Shown in pieces: positions 43,729 through 52,993 of a stretch of DNA of 64,000 nucleotides. Made by a program: the position numbers and the translations under genes. The notes below the pieces were generated by a model, which was given only the letters and a program-made list of their open reading frames with translations, made no database searches and was not told where the DNA came from. Position 1 is the first letter of the stretch; every line of letters begins with the position of its first letter. Origin of the DNA: Cellulomonas timonensis (GTDB lineage: Bacteria; Actinomycetota; Actinomycetes; Actinomycetales; Cellulomonadaceae); NCBI RefSeq assembly GCF_900046455.1, contig NZ_FCOT01000013.1:62001-126000 (forward strand), given 5' to 3'.

Positions 43729-43794
43729 CCGGCCGGCTGAGCCGCCCGTTGATCGGGCGCGGCCGAGGCGCCGCGCCTGATCTAGGGTTGGCTC

Positions 43795-44580
43795 GTGCGC
43801 ATCGCGAGGTTCACCACGGGGGACGACCCCCGCTACGCCCTGGTCGACGGAGAGCCCGGCTCGGAGCAGCTGCTGGTCATCACCGGAGACCCCATCTACA
43901 CCCCGGTCCAGCCGACCGGCGAGCGGATCCCGCTGGACGACGACGGGGTCCGCCTGCTGGCGCCCGTCATCCCGCGCTCCAAGATCATCGGCGTGGGGCG
44001 CAACTACGCCGACCACGTCGCCGAGATGGGCAACGAGCTGCCTCCGGCGCCGCTGCTCTTCCTCAAGCCGAACACCGCCGTCATCGGCCCGGACGACCCG
44101 ATCGTGCTGCCCGAGTGGACCGAGCACGTCGACCACGAGGCCGAACTGGCAGTGGTGATCGGCAAGGTCACCAAGAACGTGGCCCCCGAGCACGCGCTCG
44201 CGCAGGTCTTCGGCTACACCGTCGCGAACGACGTCACGGCCCGTGACGCGCAGCGCTCCGACGCGCAGTGGACCCGCGCCAAGGGGTTCGACACCTCGTG
44301 CCCCATCGGCCCGTGGATCGTGCCCGGCCTGGACGTCGACGACCTGGCCGTGCGGGCCCGCGTCAACGGCGAGCTCAAGCAGGACGGACGCACCTCGCAG
44401 CTCATCTTCGACGTGGCGTACCTGGTCTCGTACATCTCCGAGGTGTTCACGTTGCTCCCGGGCGACGTGATCCTCACGGGCACGCCCGCCGGGGTCAGCC
44501 AGATCGAGGCCCGCGACATCGTCGAGGTCGAGGTCGAGGACATCGGCGTGCTGCGCAACCCGGTGCTGCGCCGCGCCTGA
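43795..44580 (+). CDS. Fumarylacetoacetate hydrolase (FAH) family protein
   Basis: A 261-residue FAH-superfamily enzyme. The metal site is visible as EHVDHEAELAVVIGK with its E-x-E pattern and the later DVTARDAQ aspartate; IIGVGRNYADHVAEMG and LTGTPAGVSQIEARD are family blocks. Members hydrolyse or decarboxylate beta-diketo acids, for example acylpyruvases, oxaloacetate decarboxylase and 2-hydroxyhepta-2,4-diene-1,7-dioate isomerase. The gene upstream of gltX in many actinobacteria is of this type. The GTG lies six bases after TAGGGT. The exact substrate cannot be set. Confidence 0.9.
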   Translation: MRIARFTTGDDPRYALVDGEPGSEQLLVITGDPIYTPVQPTGERIPLDDDGVRLLAPVIPRSKIIGVGRNYADHVAEMGNELPPAPLLFLKPNTAVIGPDDPIVLPEWTEHVDHEAELAVVIGKVTKNVAPEHALAQVFGYTVANDVTARDAQRSDAQWTRAKGFDTSCPIGPWIVPGLDVDDLAVRARVNGELKQDGRTSQLIFDVAYLVSYISEVFTLLPGDVILTGTPAGVSQIEARDIVEVEVEDIGVLRNPVLRRA

Positions 44581-44609
44581 CCCCGGGCCCGCGCGGATAG
44601 GCTGGCGTC

Positions 44610-46127
44610 GTGACTTCTGCAGCCTCTGACGCACCCACCGGTTCCGCGATCCGTGTCCGCTTCTGCCCCTCGCCGACGGGCACCCCGCACGTCGGGCTGA
44701 TCCGCACCGCCCTGTTCAACTGGGCGTACGCGCGGCACACGGGCGGAACGTTCGTCTTCCGGATCGAGGACACCGACGCGGCGCGCGACTCCGAGGAGAG
44801 CTACCTCCAGCTCCTCGACGCGCTGCGCTGGCTGGGCCTGGACTGGGACGAGGGCGTCGAGGTGGGCGGCCCGCATGAGCCGTACCGGCAGTCGCAGCGC
44901 ATGGACCTGTACCGGGACGTCGCGCGTCGCCTGGTCGAGGCCGGGTTCGCCTACGAGTCCTTCTCGACGCCCGAGGAGATCGAGGCCCGCCACCGCGCCG
45001 CCGGGCGCGACCCGAAGCTCGGCTACGACGGCTACGACCGCGCGCTGACCGACGAGCAGAAGGCGGCCTACCGCGCCGAGGGCCGCGAGCCGGTGCTGCG
45101 CCTGCGGATGCCCGACGAGGACATCACCTTCACCGACCTGGTGCGCGGCGACATCACGTTCAAGGCGGGGTCGGTGCCCGACTACGTGATCGTGCGCGGC
45201 AACGGCCAGCCGCTGTACACGCTGGTCAACCCGGTGGACGACGCGCTCATGGGCATCACCCACGTGCTGCGCGGCGAGGACCTGCTCTCCTCCACCCCCC
45301 GCCAGGTCGCGCTGTACCGCGCGCTGCTGGCCATCGAGGTCGCCACCGTGATGCCCGCGTTCGGGCACCTGCCCTACGTCATGGGGGAGGGCAACAAGAA
45401 GCTCTCCAAGCGCGACCCCGAGTCGAACCTCTTCCTGCACCGCGAGCGCGGCTTCACCCCCGAGGGGCTGCTGAACTACCTGTCGCTGCTCGGCTGGTCC
45501 ATCTCGCCCGACAACGACATCTTCTCGGTGGACGAGCTCGTCGCGGCTTTCGACATCACGGATGTGAACCCGAACCCCGCGCGCTTCGACCTGAAGAAGG
45601 CCGAGGCCATCAACGCCGCGCACCTGCGGCTGCTGGCCCCCGACGACTTCCGTGACCGGCTGGTCCCGTACCTGCACGCCGCGGGCCTCGTGCCAGCGTC
45701 GTCCTACGCCGACCTGGAGCCCGCGCACCGCGCGCTGCTCGACGTCGCCGCGCCGCTGGTGCAGGAGCGCATGACGCTGCTCGGCGAGGCGCCCGGCATG
45801 CTCGGCTTCTTCTTCGTGGCCGACGACGCCGTGGTGGTCGAGGACGACGCCCGCTCCGGGCTCCGCGAGGAGGCCCCGGCAGTGCTCGACGCGGCCACGG
45901 CGGCGCTTGAGGCGATCCCCGCCGACGGGTTCACCACCGAGGCCACCCAGGCCGCGCTGCAGGCCGCGCTCGTCGACGGGCTGGGCATCAAGCCCCGGTT
46001 CGCGTACACGCCGCTGCGCACCGCGCTCTCGGGCCGGCGGGTCTCCCCGCCGCTGTTCGAGTCGATGGAGATCCTCGGCAAGGAGTCGGCGCTGACGCGC
46101 CTCGCGGCTCTGCGCGCGAGCCTGTGA
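44610..46127 (+). CDS. gltX: Glutamyl-tRNA synthetase
   Basis: GltX charges tRNA(Glu), and in organisms with GatCAB also mischarges tRNA(Gln). The 505-residue class I enzyme has the HIGH-type motif as PHVGL ([21 protein letters not shown]) and the KMSKS-type motif as KLSKRDPES. The anticodon-binding helical domain occupies the C-terminal third. No GlnRS is seen, and gatCAB is present, consistent with indirect Gln-tRNA synthesis. The GTG start lies six bases after TAGGCT. Confidence 0.97.
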   Translation: MTSAASDAPTGSAIRVRFCPSPTGTPHVGLIRTALFNWAYARHTGGTFVFRIEDTDAARDSEESYLQLLDALRWLGLDWDEGVEVGGPHEPYRQSQRMDLYRDVARRLVEAGFAYESFSTPEEIEARHRAAGRDPKLGYDGYDRALTDEQKAAYRAEGREPVLRLRMPDEDITFTDLVRGDITFKAGSVPDYVIVRGNGQPLYTLVNPVDDALMGITHVLRGEDLLSSTPRQVALYRALLAIEVATVMPAFGHLPYVMGEGNKKLSKRDPESNLFLHRERGFTPEGLLNYLSLLGWSISPDNDIFSVDELVAAFDITDVNPNPARFDLKKAEAINAAHLRLLAPDDFRDRLVPYLHAAGLVPASSYADLEPAHRALLDVAAPLVQERMTLLGEAPGMLGFFFVADDAVVVEDDARSGLREEAPAVLDAATAALEAIPADGFTTEATQAALQAALVDGLGIKPRFAYTPLRTALSGRRVSPPLFESMEILGKESALTRLAALRASL

Positions 46128-46140
46128 CCGCGGGCCGCCG

Positions 46141-47199
46141 ATGACGGGCGTCGGGCCCCCGGCGCCGCCCGGGCCTCCGGGGGCGCCTGCGCAAGCCTGG
46201 GAGCCCCGCGCGTACCCACAGGCCCTGCGGGGGCCGTGGCACCGCTGGTGGCGGCCGCTGCTGGGCATCGCGGTGGTGCTGGGCGCCGGCCTCATCGCGG
46301 TGATCGGGCTGACGCTGGTGCTGGCGGTCTACGCGCTGCTGAGCCTCAGCGGCGCGGTGGGCACGCCGGCGTTCGTCGAGGACGCCTGGTTCGTGACCCC
46401 CTGGGGCCTGCTGTCGACGAACCTGGCGCTGGCGATGGGCATCCCCGTCGCGGGCCTCGCCGTGTGGGCCGGGCAGCGGTGGCGGCCGGGGTTCGTCTCC
46501 TCGGTGGCCGGACGGCTCCGTTGGCCGTTGCTGCTGGCCTCGACGACCCGGGCCGCGCTCGTCCTCGTCCCGATGCTGCTCGCCGCCATCGTGGTGGACG
46601 CCGCCACGTCCGGGGCGTTCGGCGACCTGCTGGCCTTCGCGCCCGAGCCGCAGTGGCTCGCGCTGGCGCTGGTGGTGCTGCTGACCACCCCGTTGCAGGC
46701 CGCGGGGGAGGAGTACTTCTTCCGCGGGTGGCTCACCCAGGCCATCGGCAGCTGGTGTGCGAGCGCCCGGCTCGCGCTCGTGCTGCCGGCGCTCGTCTCG
46801 GCGACCCTGTTCGCCCTCGCGCACGGCGCCCAGGACCCGTGGCTCTTCGCCGACCGGTTCGTCTTCGGCCTGCTGGCGAGCCTGCTCGTGTGGCGCACGG
46901 GAGGCCTGGAGGGCGCGATCGCGGTGCACACCGTCAACAACGTCGTGGTCTTCGCCGTGGCGATCGCCTACGGAGACCTGGAGGCGTCCCTGGGCGTCAC
47001 CTCGGCCTCGCCGTGGATCGTGCTGCTCGACGTGGTCGCGTTCGCCGCTGCCGCCCTCGTGGTGGTGCGGCACGCGGACCGGGCTGGGGTCGCGCGCGAG
47101 GTCCCCGGCGGGTGGGTCGGCCGTCGGCCGCCTGCGCCGCGCACTTTCCCGGGCACGGGCCTCCCGGGACCCGATCCGACTGGAAGCGAGGCGCGATGA
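46141..47199 (+). CDS. CPBP-family intramembrane metalloprotease
   Basis: A 352-residue membrane protein with about eight helices and a Pro-rich start. CPBP motif 1, AGEEYFFRGWLTQ, carries the Glu-Glu pair and Arg of the active site, and motif 2, LFALAHGAQDP, carries the metal-binding His. Family members process prenylated proteins or bacteriocin-related peptides, or act as membrane chaperones. It starts 13 bases after gltX and overlaps the HAD gene, so it is co-transcribed with both. The native substrate is unknown. Confidence 0.9.
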   Translation: MTGVGPPAPPGPPGAPAQAWEPRAYPQALRGPWHRWWRPLLGIAVVLGAGLIAVIGLTLVLAVYALLSLSGAVGTPAFVEDAWFVTPWGLLSTNLALAMGIPVAGLAVWAGQRWRPGFVSSVAGRLRWPLLLASTTRAALVLVPMLLAAIVVDAATSGAFGDLLAFAPEPQWLALALVVLLTTPLQAAGEEYFFRGWLTQAIGSWCASARLALVLPALVSATLFALAHGAQDPWLFADRFVFGLLASLLVWRTGGLEGAIAVHTVNNVVVFAVAIAYGDLEASLGVTSASPWIVLLDVVAFAAAALVVVRHADRAGVAREVPGGWVGRRPPAPRTFPGTGLPGPDPTGSEAR

Positions 47200-47933
47200 G
47201 CGTCGACGGAGTGCTGTTCGACATCGACGACACCCTGGTGGACACCCGTGGGGCGTTCACCCGGGCGCTGGCGCGCACAGCCCGCTACTACCTGCCCCAC
47301 CTGGGCCCCGAGCGGGACCACGAGGTCGTGGCCATGTGGCGCCGGGACGCGGGGGGCCACTACGCCGCCTACACGCGCGGCGAGGCCACGTACCGCGGCC
47401 AGCGCATGACCCGCGCCAACGAGCTGCATGCCGCGTTCGGTGGGCCGCAGCTGGACGAGGCCGGATACGACGCCTGGGACGCGCTCTTCGAGGAGGCGTT
47501 CTCCTCGTCGTGGCAGCCGCTGGACGACGCCGAGAAGGCCGTCCGGGGACTGCTGGACGCGGGCGTCGCGGTGGGCGCGCTGTCCAATGCGGGCACGGCC
47601 TACCAGACGGCCAAGCTGGCGCGTGCGGGCTTCGGGGACACCGTCCCCATGTTGGTGGGCGTCGACACGCTCGGTTTCGGCAAGCCGCGGCCCGAGGTCT
47701 TCCTGGAGGCGTGCCGCGGGCTCGGCACGGAGCCCTCGCGGACGGCGTACGTGGGCGACGAGCTGGATGTGGACGCCGCCGCGGCGGTGCGCGCGGGACT
47801 GGTGGGCGTGTGGGTGGACCGCCCGGGGGCCCGGCGCCACGAGATCACCGACGGAGACGTCGAGGCGGCCGTCGCCGCCGGCGTGATCGTGCTGGGCTCG
47901 TTGGCCGAGCTGCCCGGGGCGCTCGGACTGTAG
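47196..47933 (+). CDS. HAD-superfamily hydrolase
   Basis: A 245-residue HAD phosphatase with a helical cap. Motif I is LFDIDDTLVD with the nucleophile and acid/base aspartates, motif II is ALSNAG, the motif III lysine lies in GFGKPRPEVF, and motif IV is YVGDELDVDAAAAVRAG. The ATG overlaps the CPBP stop. HAD genes commonly lie beside gltX in actinobacteria. The substrate is probably a small phosphorylated metabolite and is not identifiable here. A hairpin follows. Confidence 0.9.
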   Translation: MSVDGVLFDIDDTLVDTRGAFTRALARTARYYLPHLGPERDHEVVAMWRRDAGGHYAAYTRGEATYRGQRMTRANELHAAFGGPQLDEAGYDAWDALFEEAFSSSWQPLDDAEKAVRGLLDAGVAVGALSNAGTAYQTAKLARAGFGDTVPMLVGVDTLGFGKPRPEVFLEACRGLGTEPSRTAYVGDELDVDAAAAVRAGLVGVWVDRPGARRHEITDGDVEAAVAAGVIVLGSLAELPGALGL

Positions 47934-47941
47934 GGGCCTGG

Positions 47942-47979
47942 CGCGGGGTCGGTGGCGCCCATGACGCCACCGCCCCGCG
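47942..47979. terminator. Hairpin between the HAD gene and mmpL
   Basis: An 8-bp stem (47950-47957 with 47965-47972) continues, after a single bulged T, into 7 bp (47942-47948 with 47973-47979). It lies between two convergent genes. Confidence 0.75.
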
Positions 47980-47992
47980 GCGACCCCTCAGC

Positions 47993-50224
47993 TCAGACCG
48001 CTGCCTTCTCGACCGGCCGACGATCGGCGGCCTCGAGGTTGCGGCGCAGCGACTCGCCCTCGATGTCGACGTTCGGCAGGAGGCGGTCGAGCCACCTCGG
48101 AAGCCACCAGGCCCGCTCGCCCAGCAGGGCCATCACCGCCGGCACGATCGTCATGCGGACCACGAACGCGTCGAAGAGGATCGCGACGGTGAACGCGAAG
48201 CCGAGGATGGCGATGATGAAGTCGTCGGACAGCATGGACGCGGCGAAGACGCTGATCATGATGGCCGCCGCAGCCGTCACGACCCGGGCGCCGTGGCCGA
48301 ACCCGACCACCACGGCCTCCCGTGGGCCCGCGCCGTGGACATGCTCCTCGCGCATGCGGGTCACCAGGAAGAACTCGTAGTCCATGGCGAGCCCGAAGAT
48401 GACGCCGATGACGAGGATCGGCACCAGGCTGAGGATCGGCGCCGCGGCGAGGTCGAACGCCTCGACTCCCCAGCCCCACTGGAACACCGCGACGACCGCG
48501 CCGAACGTGGCCGCGATCGACAGCAGGAATCCGAGCACGGCCTTGAGCGGGACCAGCACGGAGCGGAACACGAGGGTCAGCAGGGCGAGCGCGAGGAGGA
48601 CGACGACCGCCAGGTAGGGGAGCAGGGCGTCCGTCATGGTGGTGGAGATGTCGATGTTCAGGGCCGTCTGGCCCGTGACCGAGATCGACGCGCCGATGTC
48701 GTCCCGCAGGCCCTCGGCGCGGTCGCGGATCGCGGTGACGAGGTCCTGCGTCTCGACGCTGCTCGGCCCGCTCGCCGGGACGACGTGGAACACCGCTGTG
48801 TCGCCCGCCTGGTTCACCGTGGCCGGTGACACGGCCACGACTCCGTCCATGCCGGAGATGGCCTCGCCGGCCTCCGCGGCGGCCCGCTCAGGGTCCTCCG
48901 CGCCGTCGACGACCACGGTGAGCGGCCCGTTGAACCCGGGGCCGAAGGCGTCGCTCAGCAGGTCGTATGCCTCGCGCTCGGTGCTGCCCTCGGCGGCCGC
49001 GGAGCCGTCAGGCAGTCCGAGGCGCAGGTCGAGGGCGGGCAGCGCCACGATGCCGAGCCCCAGGACCGCCGCCACCAGGACGGGGACGGGCCGACGGGCC
49101 ACGCCCCAGGACCGCCGCCACCAGGACGGGGACGGGCCGCCGGGCCGCCGCCCGCCCCCACCGCAGGCCCAGCGCGGGCTTCCCCGGCCCGGCGCCGGTC
49201 TCGAGCTGGCGGCGGGTCGAGCGGGGGCGGATGCGCTTGCGGGCCACGCCGAGCAGCGCGGGCAGCAGGCTGATGGCGATGAGGACGGCGACCAGGACGG
49301 TGCCGGCGGCCGCCAGGCCCATCTCGGTGATCACCGGGATCCCGACGACGGCGAGCGCGGCGAGGGCGACGACCACCGTGAGACAGCGAAGACCACCGCC
49401 GAGCCCGCGGTGCCCACGGCCCGGCCCGCCGCCTCCTCCGGGTCGCGGCCCTCGGCCAGCTCGCCGCGATAGCGGGAGACGACGAACAGCGCGTAGTCGA
49501 TGCCGACGGCCAGGCCGAGCATGAGCGCGAGGGTGGGCGTCGTGGAGCTCAGGCCGACGAACCCGCTCGCGATCGCGATGCCTCCCACTCCGAGGCCCAC
49601 GCCGAGCAGGGCTGTGAGCAGGGGGAGCCCGGCGGCGACGAATGAGCCGAACGTGAGCACGAGCACCAGGGCGGCGACCGCGAGCCCGATCAGCACACTC
49701 GCGTCCTCGGACTCCTCATCCAGGGCGTCACCGCCCATCTCGACGGTCAGGCCCGCGTCGCGGCCGGTCTCCGCGGCAGCCTCCAACGCGTCGCGCGCCT
49801 CGGGGGTCATATCGCCGGGGCCCACCTCATAGGCCACCTGGACAAGTGCGACAGTGGCGTCGGGGTTCACGAGGCCGGCCGCGAACGGGTCGACGACGGA
49901 GGCGACCTGCGGCGCCTCCGCGAGCTCGTCGAGCACGGCCTGCACCGCCTCGGCGGCGTCGGGGTCGTCGAGGCGGGAGTCCCCGCGCGCGGCGAGGACG
50001 ACGCGCGCGCTGACGTTCCCGGCCGCGACCTCGGGGAACCGCTCCTCGAGGAGGTCGACGGCCCGCTGCGATTCTGTCCCGGGGACCGAGAACGTGTTGG
50101 CGGTGGGGGCCGAGAGGGTCGCCGCGCCCGCCCACACGGCAGCCAGGACGGCGAGCCACAGCGCGATGACGGTCCGCCGCCGGCGGAAGGAGAACCGGCC
50201 GAGCCGGTACAGGAAGGACGCCAT
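47993..50224 (-). pseudogene. MMPL-family transporter gene, broken by two frameshifts
   Basis: The gene would encode an RND/MMPL-type lipid or drug exporter. Both halves are clear: the N-terminal part (50224 to about 49385) with an external loop, TM helices and LGLAVGIDYALFVVSRYRGE; the C-terminal part with VIFGLAMDYEFFLVTRMREEHVHG. The frame breaks near 49383, where one base appears missing inside VFAGLTVVVAL, and at 49057-49148, where a 46-bp tandem duplication repeats ARRPVPVLVAAVLG. Correcting both gives 728 residues, a normal MMPL length. GAGGAG precedes the ATG. It may be intact in the real genome; see findings. Confidence 0.85.
49057..49148. repeat. 46-bp tandem duplication inside mmpL
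   Basis: Bases 49057-49102 and 49103-49148 are the same except at two positions, where A in the first copy is C or G in the second. The unit length, 3n+1, shifts the reading frame. Confidence 0.9.
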
Positions 50225-50344
50225 GAGAGCTCCTCACGAATCAGCCGGCCTCGCCCACAGCGCGGTCCGGTCTACCGGGTGGGTCACCGGCCCAGCGGTC
50301 CCGGGTCGGCTGCAGCCCCTCGCGAGGCGTCAGAAATCGACCAT

Positions 50345-50400
50345 ATACGAGACTTCATCGTTCCGGAACGGAACGGTCTCGTTCTGGAACGCTCTCGTAT
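50345..50400. promoter_or_regulatory. Probable TetR operator region
   Basis: The decamer GTTCCGGAAC (50360-50369) is a perfect palindrome. GTTCTGGAAC (50381-50390) is the same site with one change, and their centres are 21 bases (two helical turns) apart. Both lie inside an outer inverted repeat, ATACGAGA (50345-50352) and TCTCGTAT (50393-50400). The region separates mmpL from the divergent TetR gene. Confidence 0.75.
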
Positions 50401-50453
50401 CGATGTGATGGCCTACGCTGGCCGCAATGGGCTTCTCGACAAGGCCCTGAGGG

Positions 50454-51134
50454 ATGACGGGACGCGACGACATGGGCTTCAAGCAGGCGATCAGCGACCT
50501 CCAGCGGACAGTCGACGCCGAGGTCGAGGCGGCACTCCACGTTCCGACGTCGCTCGGCCGGCCTCGGGACCACACGCGAGACGCGGTGATCCTCGAGGCC
50601 GCGCTCGACGTCCTCGCCGAGCACGGGTACGACGCCATGACCATCGAGATGGTGGCCGCGGCCGCCAAGGCGGGGAAGGCGACGCTCTACCGGCGCTGGC
50701 CCTCCAAGGCGCACCTCGTCGTCGACGCCGTCGGGACCCTCGCGAACCTCACCCCGGACCTGGCCCAGCTGCCGGACACGGGCACGCTGCGCGGCGACCT
50801 GATCGCGCTGAGCCGCGTGGCCGACCCGCAGCTCGACGACCGCAAGTGCCGGATCGTCGCGGGCCTGTGCTCCGCGTTCCCGCGCGAGCCCGAGTTGGCC
50901 GCCGTGGTGCGGGAGCGGCTGCTCGAGCCGTTGAAGACGCTGATCTGGGTGCTGCTCGACCGCGCCAAGGCGCGCGGCGAGATCCCGCCCGACCGGGATC
51001 TCGGGCTCCTCGCGCTCACCCTGCCGGCGATGGTCCTGTACAACACCGTCTTCCTGAACGCGCCGCTCACCGCCGACTCGGGCCTCGCGATCATCGACCA
51101 GATCCTGCTCCCGGCGGCGGGGGTCGGCGCGTAG
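50454..51134 (+). CDS. TetR-family regulator of the mmpL gene
   Basis: A 226-residue TetR-type regulator. The helix-turn-helix lies at about residues 43-88 (DAVILEAALDVLAEHGYDAMTIEMVAAAAKAGKATLYRRWPSKAHLV), and the C-terminal domain contains RCRIVAGLCSAF-like sequence of the TetR_C type. It is divergent from the MMPL gene, the usual arrangement for a repressor of an exporter. The start may be ATG 50454, next to GAGGG, or ATG 50472. If mmpL is truly dead, this gene has lost its likely target. Confidence 0.9.
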   Translation: MTGRDDMGFKQAISDLQRTVDAEVEAALHVPTSLGRPRDHTRDAVILEAALDVLAEHGYDAMTIEMVAAAAKAGKATLYRRWPSKAHLVVDAVGTLANLTPDLAQLPDTGTLRGDLIALSRVADPQLDDRKCRIVAGLCSAFPREPELAAVVRERLLEPLKTLIWVLLDRAKARGEIPPDRDLGLLALTLPAMVLYNTVFLNAPLTADSGLAIIDQILLPAAGVGA

Positions 51135-51270
51135 CGTCCACGCCCCGGCAACCGCGCGGTTTGGAGCGGCCCGATCAGTCGGGTAGTGTTTCCCGGCGGT
51201 AGGGCAACCACGGAAAACCCGCACAGGACAGGTCTCAGGGCTGGTCAGGGGCGGGTGGCAGCGTGGGAGT

Positions 51271-51288
51271 CATACCCCATGGGGTATG
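51271..51288. repeat. 18-bp palindrome at the 5' end of tRNA-Gln
   Basis: CATACCCCATGGGGTATG is a perfect palindrome whose right half is the 5' acceptor strand of the tRNA. The left half, in the leader, copies the 3' acceptor strand. Confidence 0.85.
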
Positions 51289-51351
51289 GTGTAATTGGCA
51301 GCACGACTGATTCTGGTTCAGTTAGTCTAGGTTCGAGTCCTGGTACCCCAG
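51280..51351 (+). tRNA. tRNA-Gln (anticodon CUG)
   Basis: A 72-nt cloverleaf: acceptor arms TGGGGTA (51280-51286) and TACCCCA (51344-51350) with discriminator G, anticodon stem ACTGA/TCAGT enclosing the loop TTCTGGT with anticodon CTG, and a T-loop with GGTTCGAGTCC. CCA is not encoded. With gatCAB present it is probably first charged with Glu by GltX. Confidence 0.97.
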
Positions 51352-51441
51352 CGGTTGGCAAAGGCTCCGGAGAACATCCGGTAGAGTTGTCACCCGGCAG
51401 CCGACGAGGAGACTCGCAGGTTGTTGGCTCAAGTGTTGCAG

Positions 51442-51514
51442 GCCCCCGTTGTGTAGCGGCCTAGCACGCCGCCCTCTCACGGCGGTAGCGCCGGTTCGAA
51501 TCCGGTCGGGGGTA
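51442..51514 (+). tRNA. tRNA-Glu (anticodon CUC)
   Basis: A 73-nt cloverleaf: GCCCCCG (51442-51448) pairs with CGGGGGT (51507-51513) with one G-U, anticodon stem CCGCC/GGCGG encloses CTCTCAC with anticodon CTC, and the T-loop contains GGTTCGAATCC. CCA is not encoded. A TAGAGT hexamer at 51382-51387 may be its own -10; the tRNA-Gln gene lies 90 bases upstream. Confidence 0.97.
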
Positions 51515-51522
51515 CGTCGAGA

Positions 51523-51556
51523 AAGGCCCGGTCACCTGAGGGTGACCGGGCCTTCG
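51523..51556 (+). terminator. Terminator of the tRNA-Glu transcript
   Basis: Arms 51523-51536 and 51541-51554 form a perfect 14-bp stem with a 4-base TGAG loop, followed by CGTCGTTGT. It begins nine bases after the tRNA. Confidence 0.9.
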
Positions 51557-51617
51557 TCGTTGTCCAGCACTCGTGCGCCGCGCAGCGCGGGATGTGGGGT
51601 ACGTCACGCGGCCCCGC

Positions 51618-52016
51618 TCACCTCCGGTGCGGGTCGCGGATGCGCTGCTCGCGCTTGTTCTTGCGCGTGCGGAGCTGGCTGTCCAGCTCGTCGCGTGCGA
51701 TGTGCAGCGCGCGCAGCGGATCGGCGTCCTCGGCGTGGGCCACGAGCTCCGGCTCGCCGGCGATGCTCAGCACCAGCGTGACCGTCTGGACGCGGTGCTC
51801 GGCGTCCTTGCGGTCCAGGGCCAGGTCCACCTGCTCGGCCGTGTACCCCTCCAAGAGCGGGTCCAGCTTGTGCAGCTGGGCGACGATCTCCGGGCGCTCC
51901 GCCTCGGTGTAGCCCTTCACCAGCCGCAGCGCGCTGTCGACCGTCGCGCGCCCATGCGGGTCGGGCGCGCGGGGCTCCGGCTCGGGGGATTGGGGGCGCT
52001 CAGGGCTTTCGGTCAC
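51618..52016 (-). CDS. HPF/RaiA-like (S30AE) ribosome-associated protein
   Basis: A 132-residue protein whose middle (RPEIVAQLHKLDPLLEGYTAEQVDLALDRKDAEHRVQTVTLVLSIAGEPELVAHAEDADPLRALHIARDELDSQLRTRKNKRE) has the strand-helix pattern of the hibernation-promoting factor family: a stretch with alternating acid residues, then the helix ending in a basic R-x-K-N-K-R-E tail. It lacks the long C-terminal dimerisation domain of actinobacterial HPF. I choose GTG 52016, behind GGAGGTGG; an upstream frame adds 25 residues without support. Ribosome binding is inference from pattern. Confidence 0.68.
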   Translation of the reverse strand: MTESPERPQSPEPEPRAPDPHGRATVDSALRLVKGYTEAERPEIVAQLHKLDPLLEGYTAEQVDLALDRKDAEHRVQTVTLVLSIAGEPELVAHAEDADPLRALHIARDELDSQLRTRKNKREQRIRDPHRR

Positions 52017-52108
52017 GGTTCCACCTCCGGCACAGTCTTCCGGCACAGGACTCTTCCGGCCCATCGTCCGCGCGTCCGGCCCGCGCCGCACGACGGGCGC
52101 CCCACGCG

Positions 52109-52152
52109 CAGCGGGACCGGAGTCCGGCCTGTGCCGTCCTCCGGTCCCGCTG
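52109..52152 (-). terminator. Hairpin after the IclR-type gene
   Basis: Arms 52109-52121 and 52140-52152 form a perfect 13-bp stem around an 18-base loop, starting 26 bases past the stop of the IclR-family gene on the minus strand. Confidence 0.75.
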
Positions 52153-52177
52153 GGTCGTCCTCGTGAGTGGTGCGCGC

Positions 52178-52897
52178 CTACTCGCCCGTGCGGCGCAGCA
52201 CCTCGGTGAGCCGGTTGGCGGCCGAGACGACCGCGCCGGCGTGCAGGCGGCCGGGCTGGCGGGAGAGCCGCTCGAGCGGGCCGGAGATGGACACTGCCGC
52301 GACTATGCGGCCCGACGGGCCGCGCACGGGCGCCGAGACCGACGCCACGCCGACCTCGCGCTCGGACACGGACTGGGCCCAGCCTCGGCGGCGGACGCCG
52401 GACAGGATCGTCGCGGTGAACTTCGCGCCCTGCAGGCCACGGTGCAGCCGGTCGGGCTCCTCCCAGGCGAGCAGGATCTGCGCGGCGGACCCGGCCTGCA
52501 TCGTCAGGGTGGCGCCCACCGGGATCGAGTCCCGCAGGCCGATCGGGCGTTCGGCGGCGGCGACGCAGATACGCTGATCGCCTTGGCGGCGGTACAGCTG
52601 CGCGCTCTCACCGGTGTGGTCGCGCAACGCCGTCAGGACGGGGTTGGCGGCGGCGAGCAGCCGGTCCTCCCCGGCAGCGGTGGAGAGCTCGGACAGGCGT
52701 GGGCCGAGCACGAACCGGCCCTGCATGTCGCGGGCGACGAGCCGGTGGTGTTCGAGCGCGACAGCGAGACGGTGAGCGGTCGGGCGGGCGAGGTGGGTGG
52801 CGGTCACGAGCTGGGCGAGGGTCGCCGGTCCCGCCTCAAGGGCGCTGAGGACGGACGCTGCCTTGTCCAGGACGCCGACTCCGCTAGAGTTGTCCAT
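52178..52897 (-). CDS. ndgR: IclR-family regulator (NdgR/LtbR type) beside leuCD
   Basis: A 239-residue IclR regulator with an N-terminal winged helix (VLDKAASVLSALEAGPATLAQLVTATHLARPTAHRLAVALEHHRLV) and an effector domain (SAQLYRRQGDQRICVAAAERPIGLRDSIPVGATLTMQAGSAAQILLAW). A divergent IclR gene next to leuCD is known in actinobacteria: NdgR in Streptomyces and LtbR in Corynebacterium, which act on leucine and other amino acid genes. That function is inferred from synteny and family. The start ATG 52897 follows CAATAT by six bases on its strand, so the mRNA may be leaderless. A longer in-frame reading that fuses leuC antisense is not real. Confidence 0.9.
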   Translation of the reverse strand: MDNSSGVGVLDKAASVLSALEAGPATLAQLVTATHLARPTAHRLAVALEHHRLVARDMQGRFVLGPRLSELSTAAGEDRLLAAANPVLTALRDHTGESAQLYRRQGDQRICVAAAERPIGLRDSIPVGATLTMQAGSAAQILLAWEEPDRLHRGLQGAKFTATILSGVRRRGWAQSVSEREVGVASVSAPVRGPSGRIVAAVSISGPLERLSRQPGRLHAGAVVSAANRLTEVLRRTGE

Positions 52898-52993
52898 AGG
52901 TCGATATTGCCGTCTCGCAGGCTGAGATGCAAGTGAGTCGACGAGATACCACCCCGTAACACCCGCCCGGGGGACACTTCGAGAGGACACGAC

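Noticed and set aside
49008-49376. A small membrane-protein gene between the two mmpL parts
   Set aside because: Its first 80 residues are the missing middle of the MMPL protein; the end is out-of-frame sequence after the duplication.
51271-51351. Attachment site of a mobile element at tRNA-Gln
   Set aside because: The repeated bases are inverted and only nine long on each side, lie at the 5' rather than 3' end, and no integrase or direct repeat is nearby.
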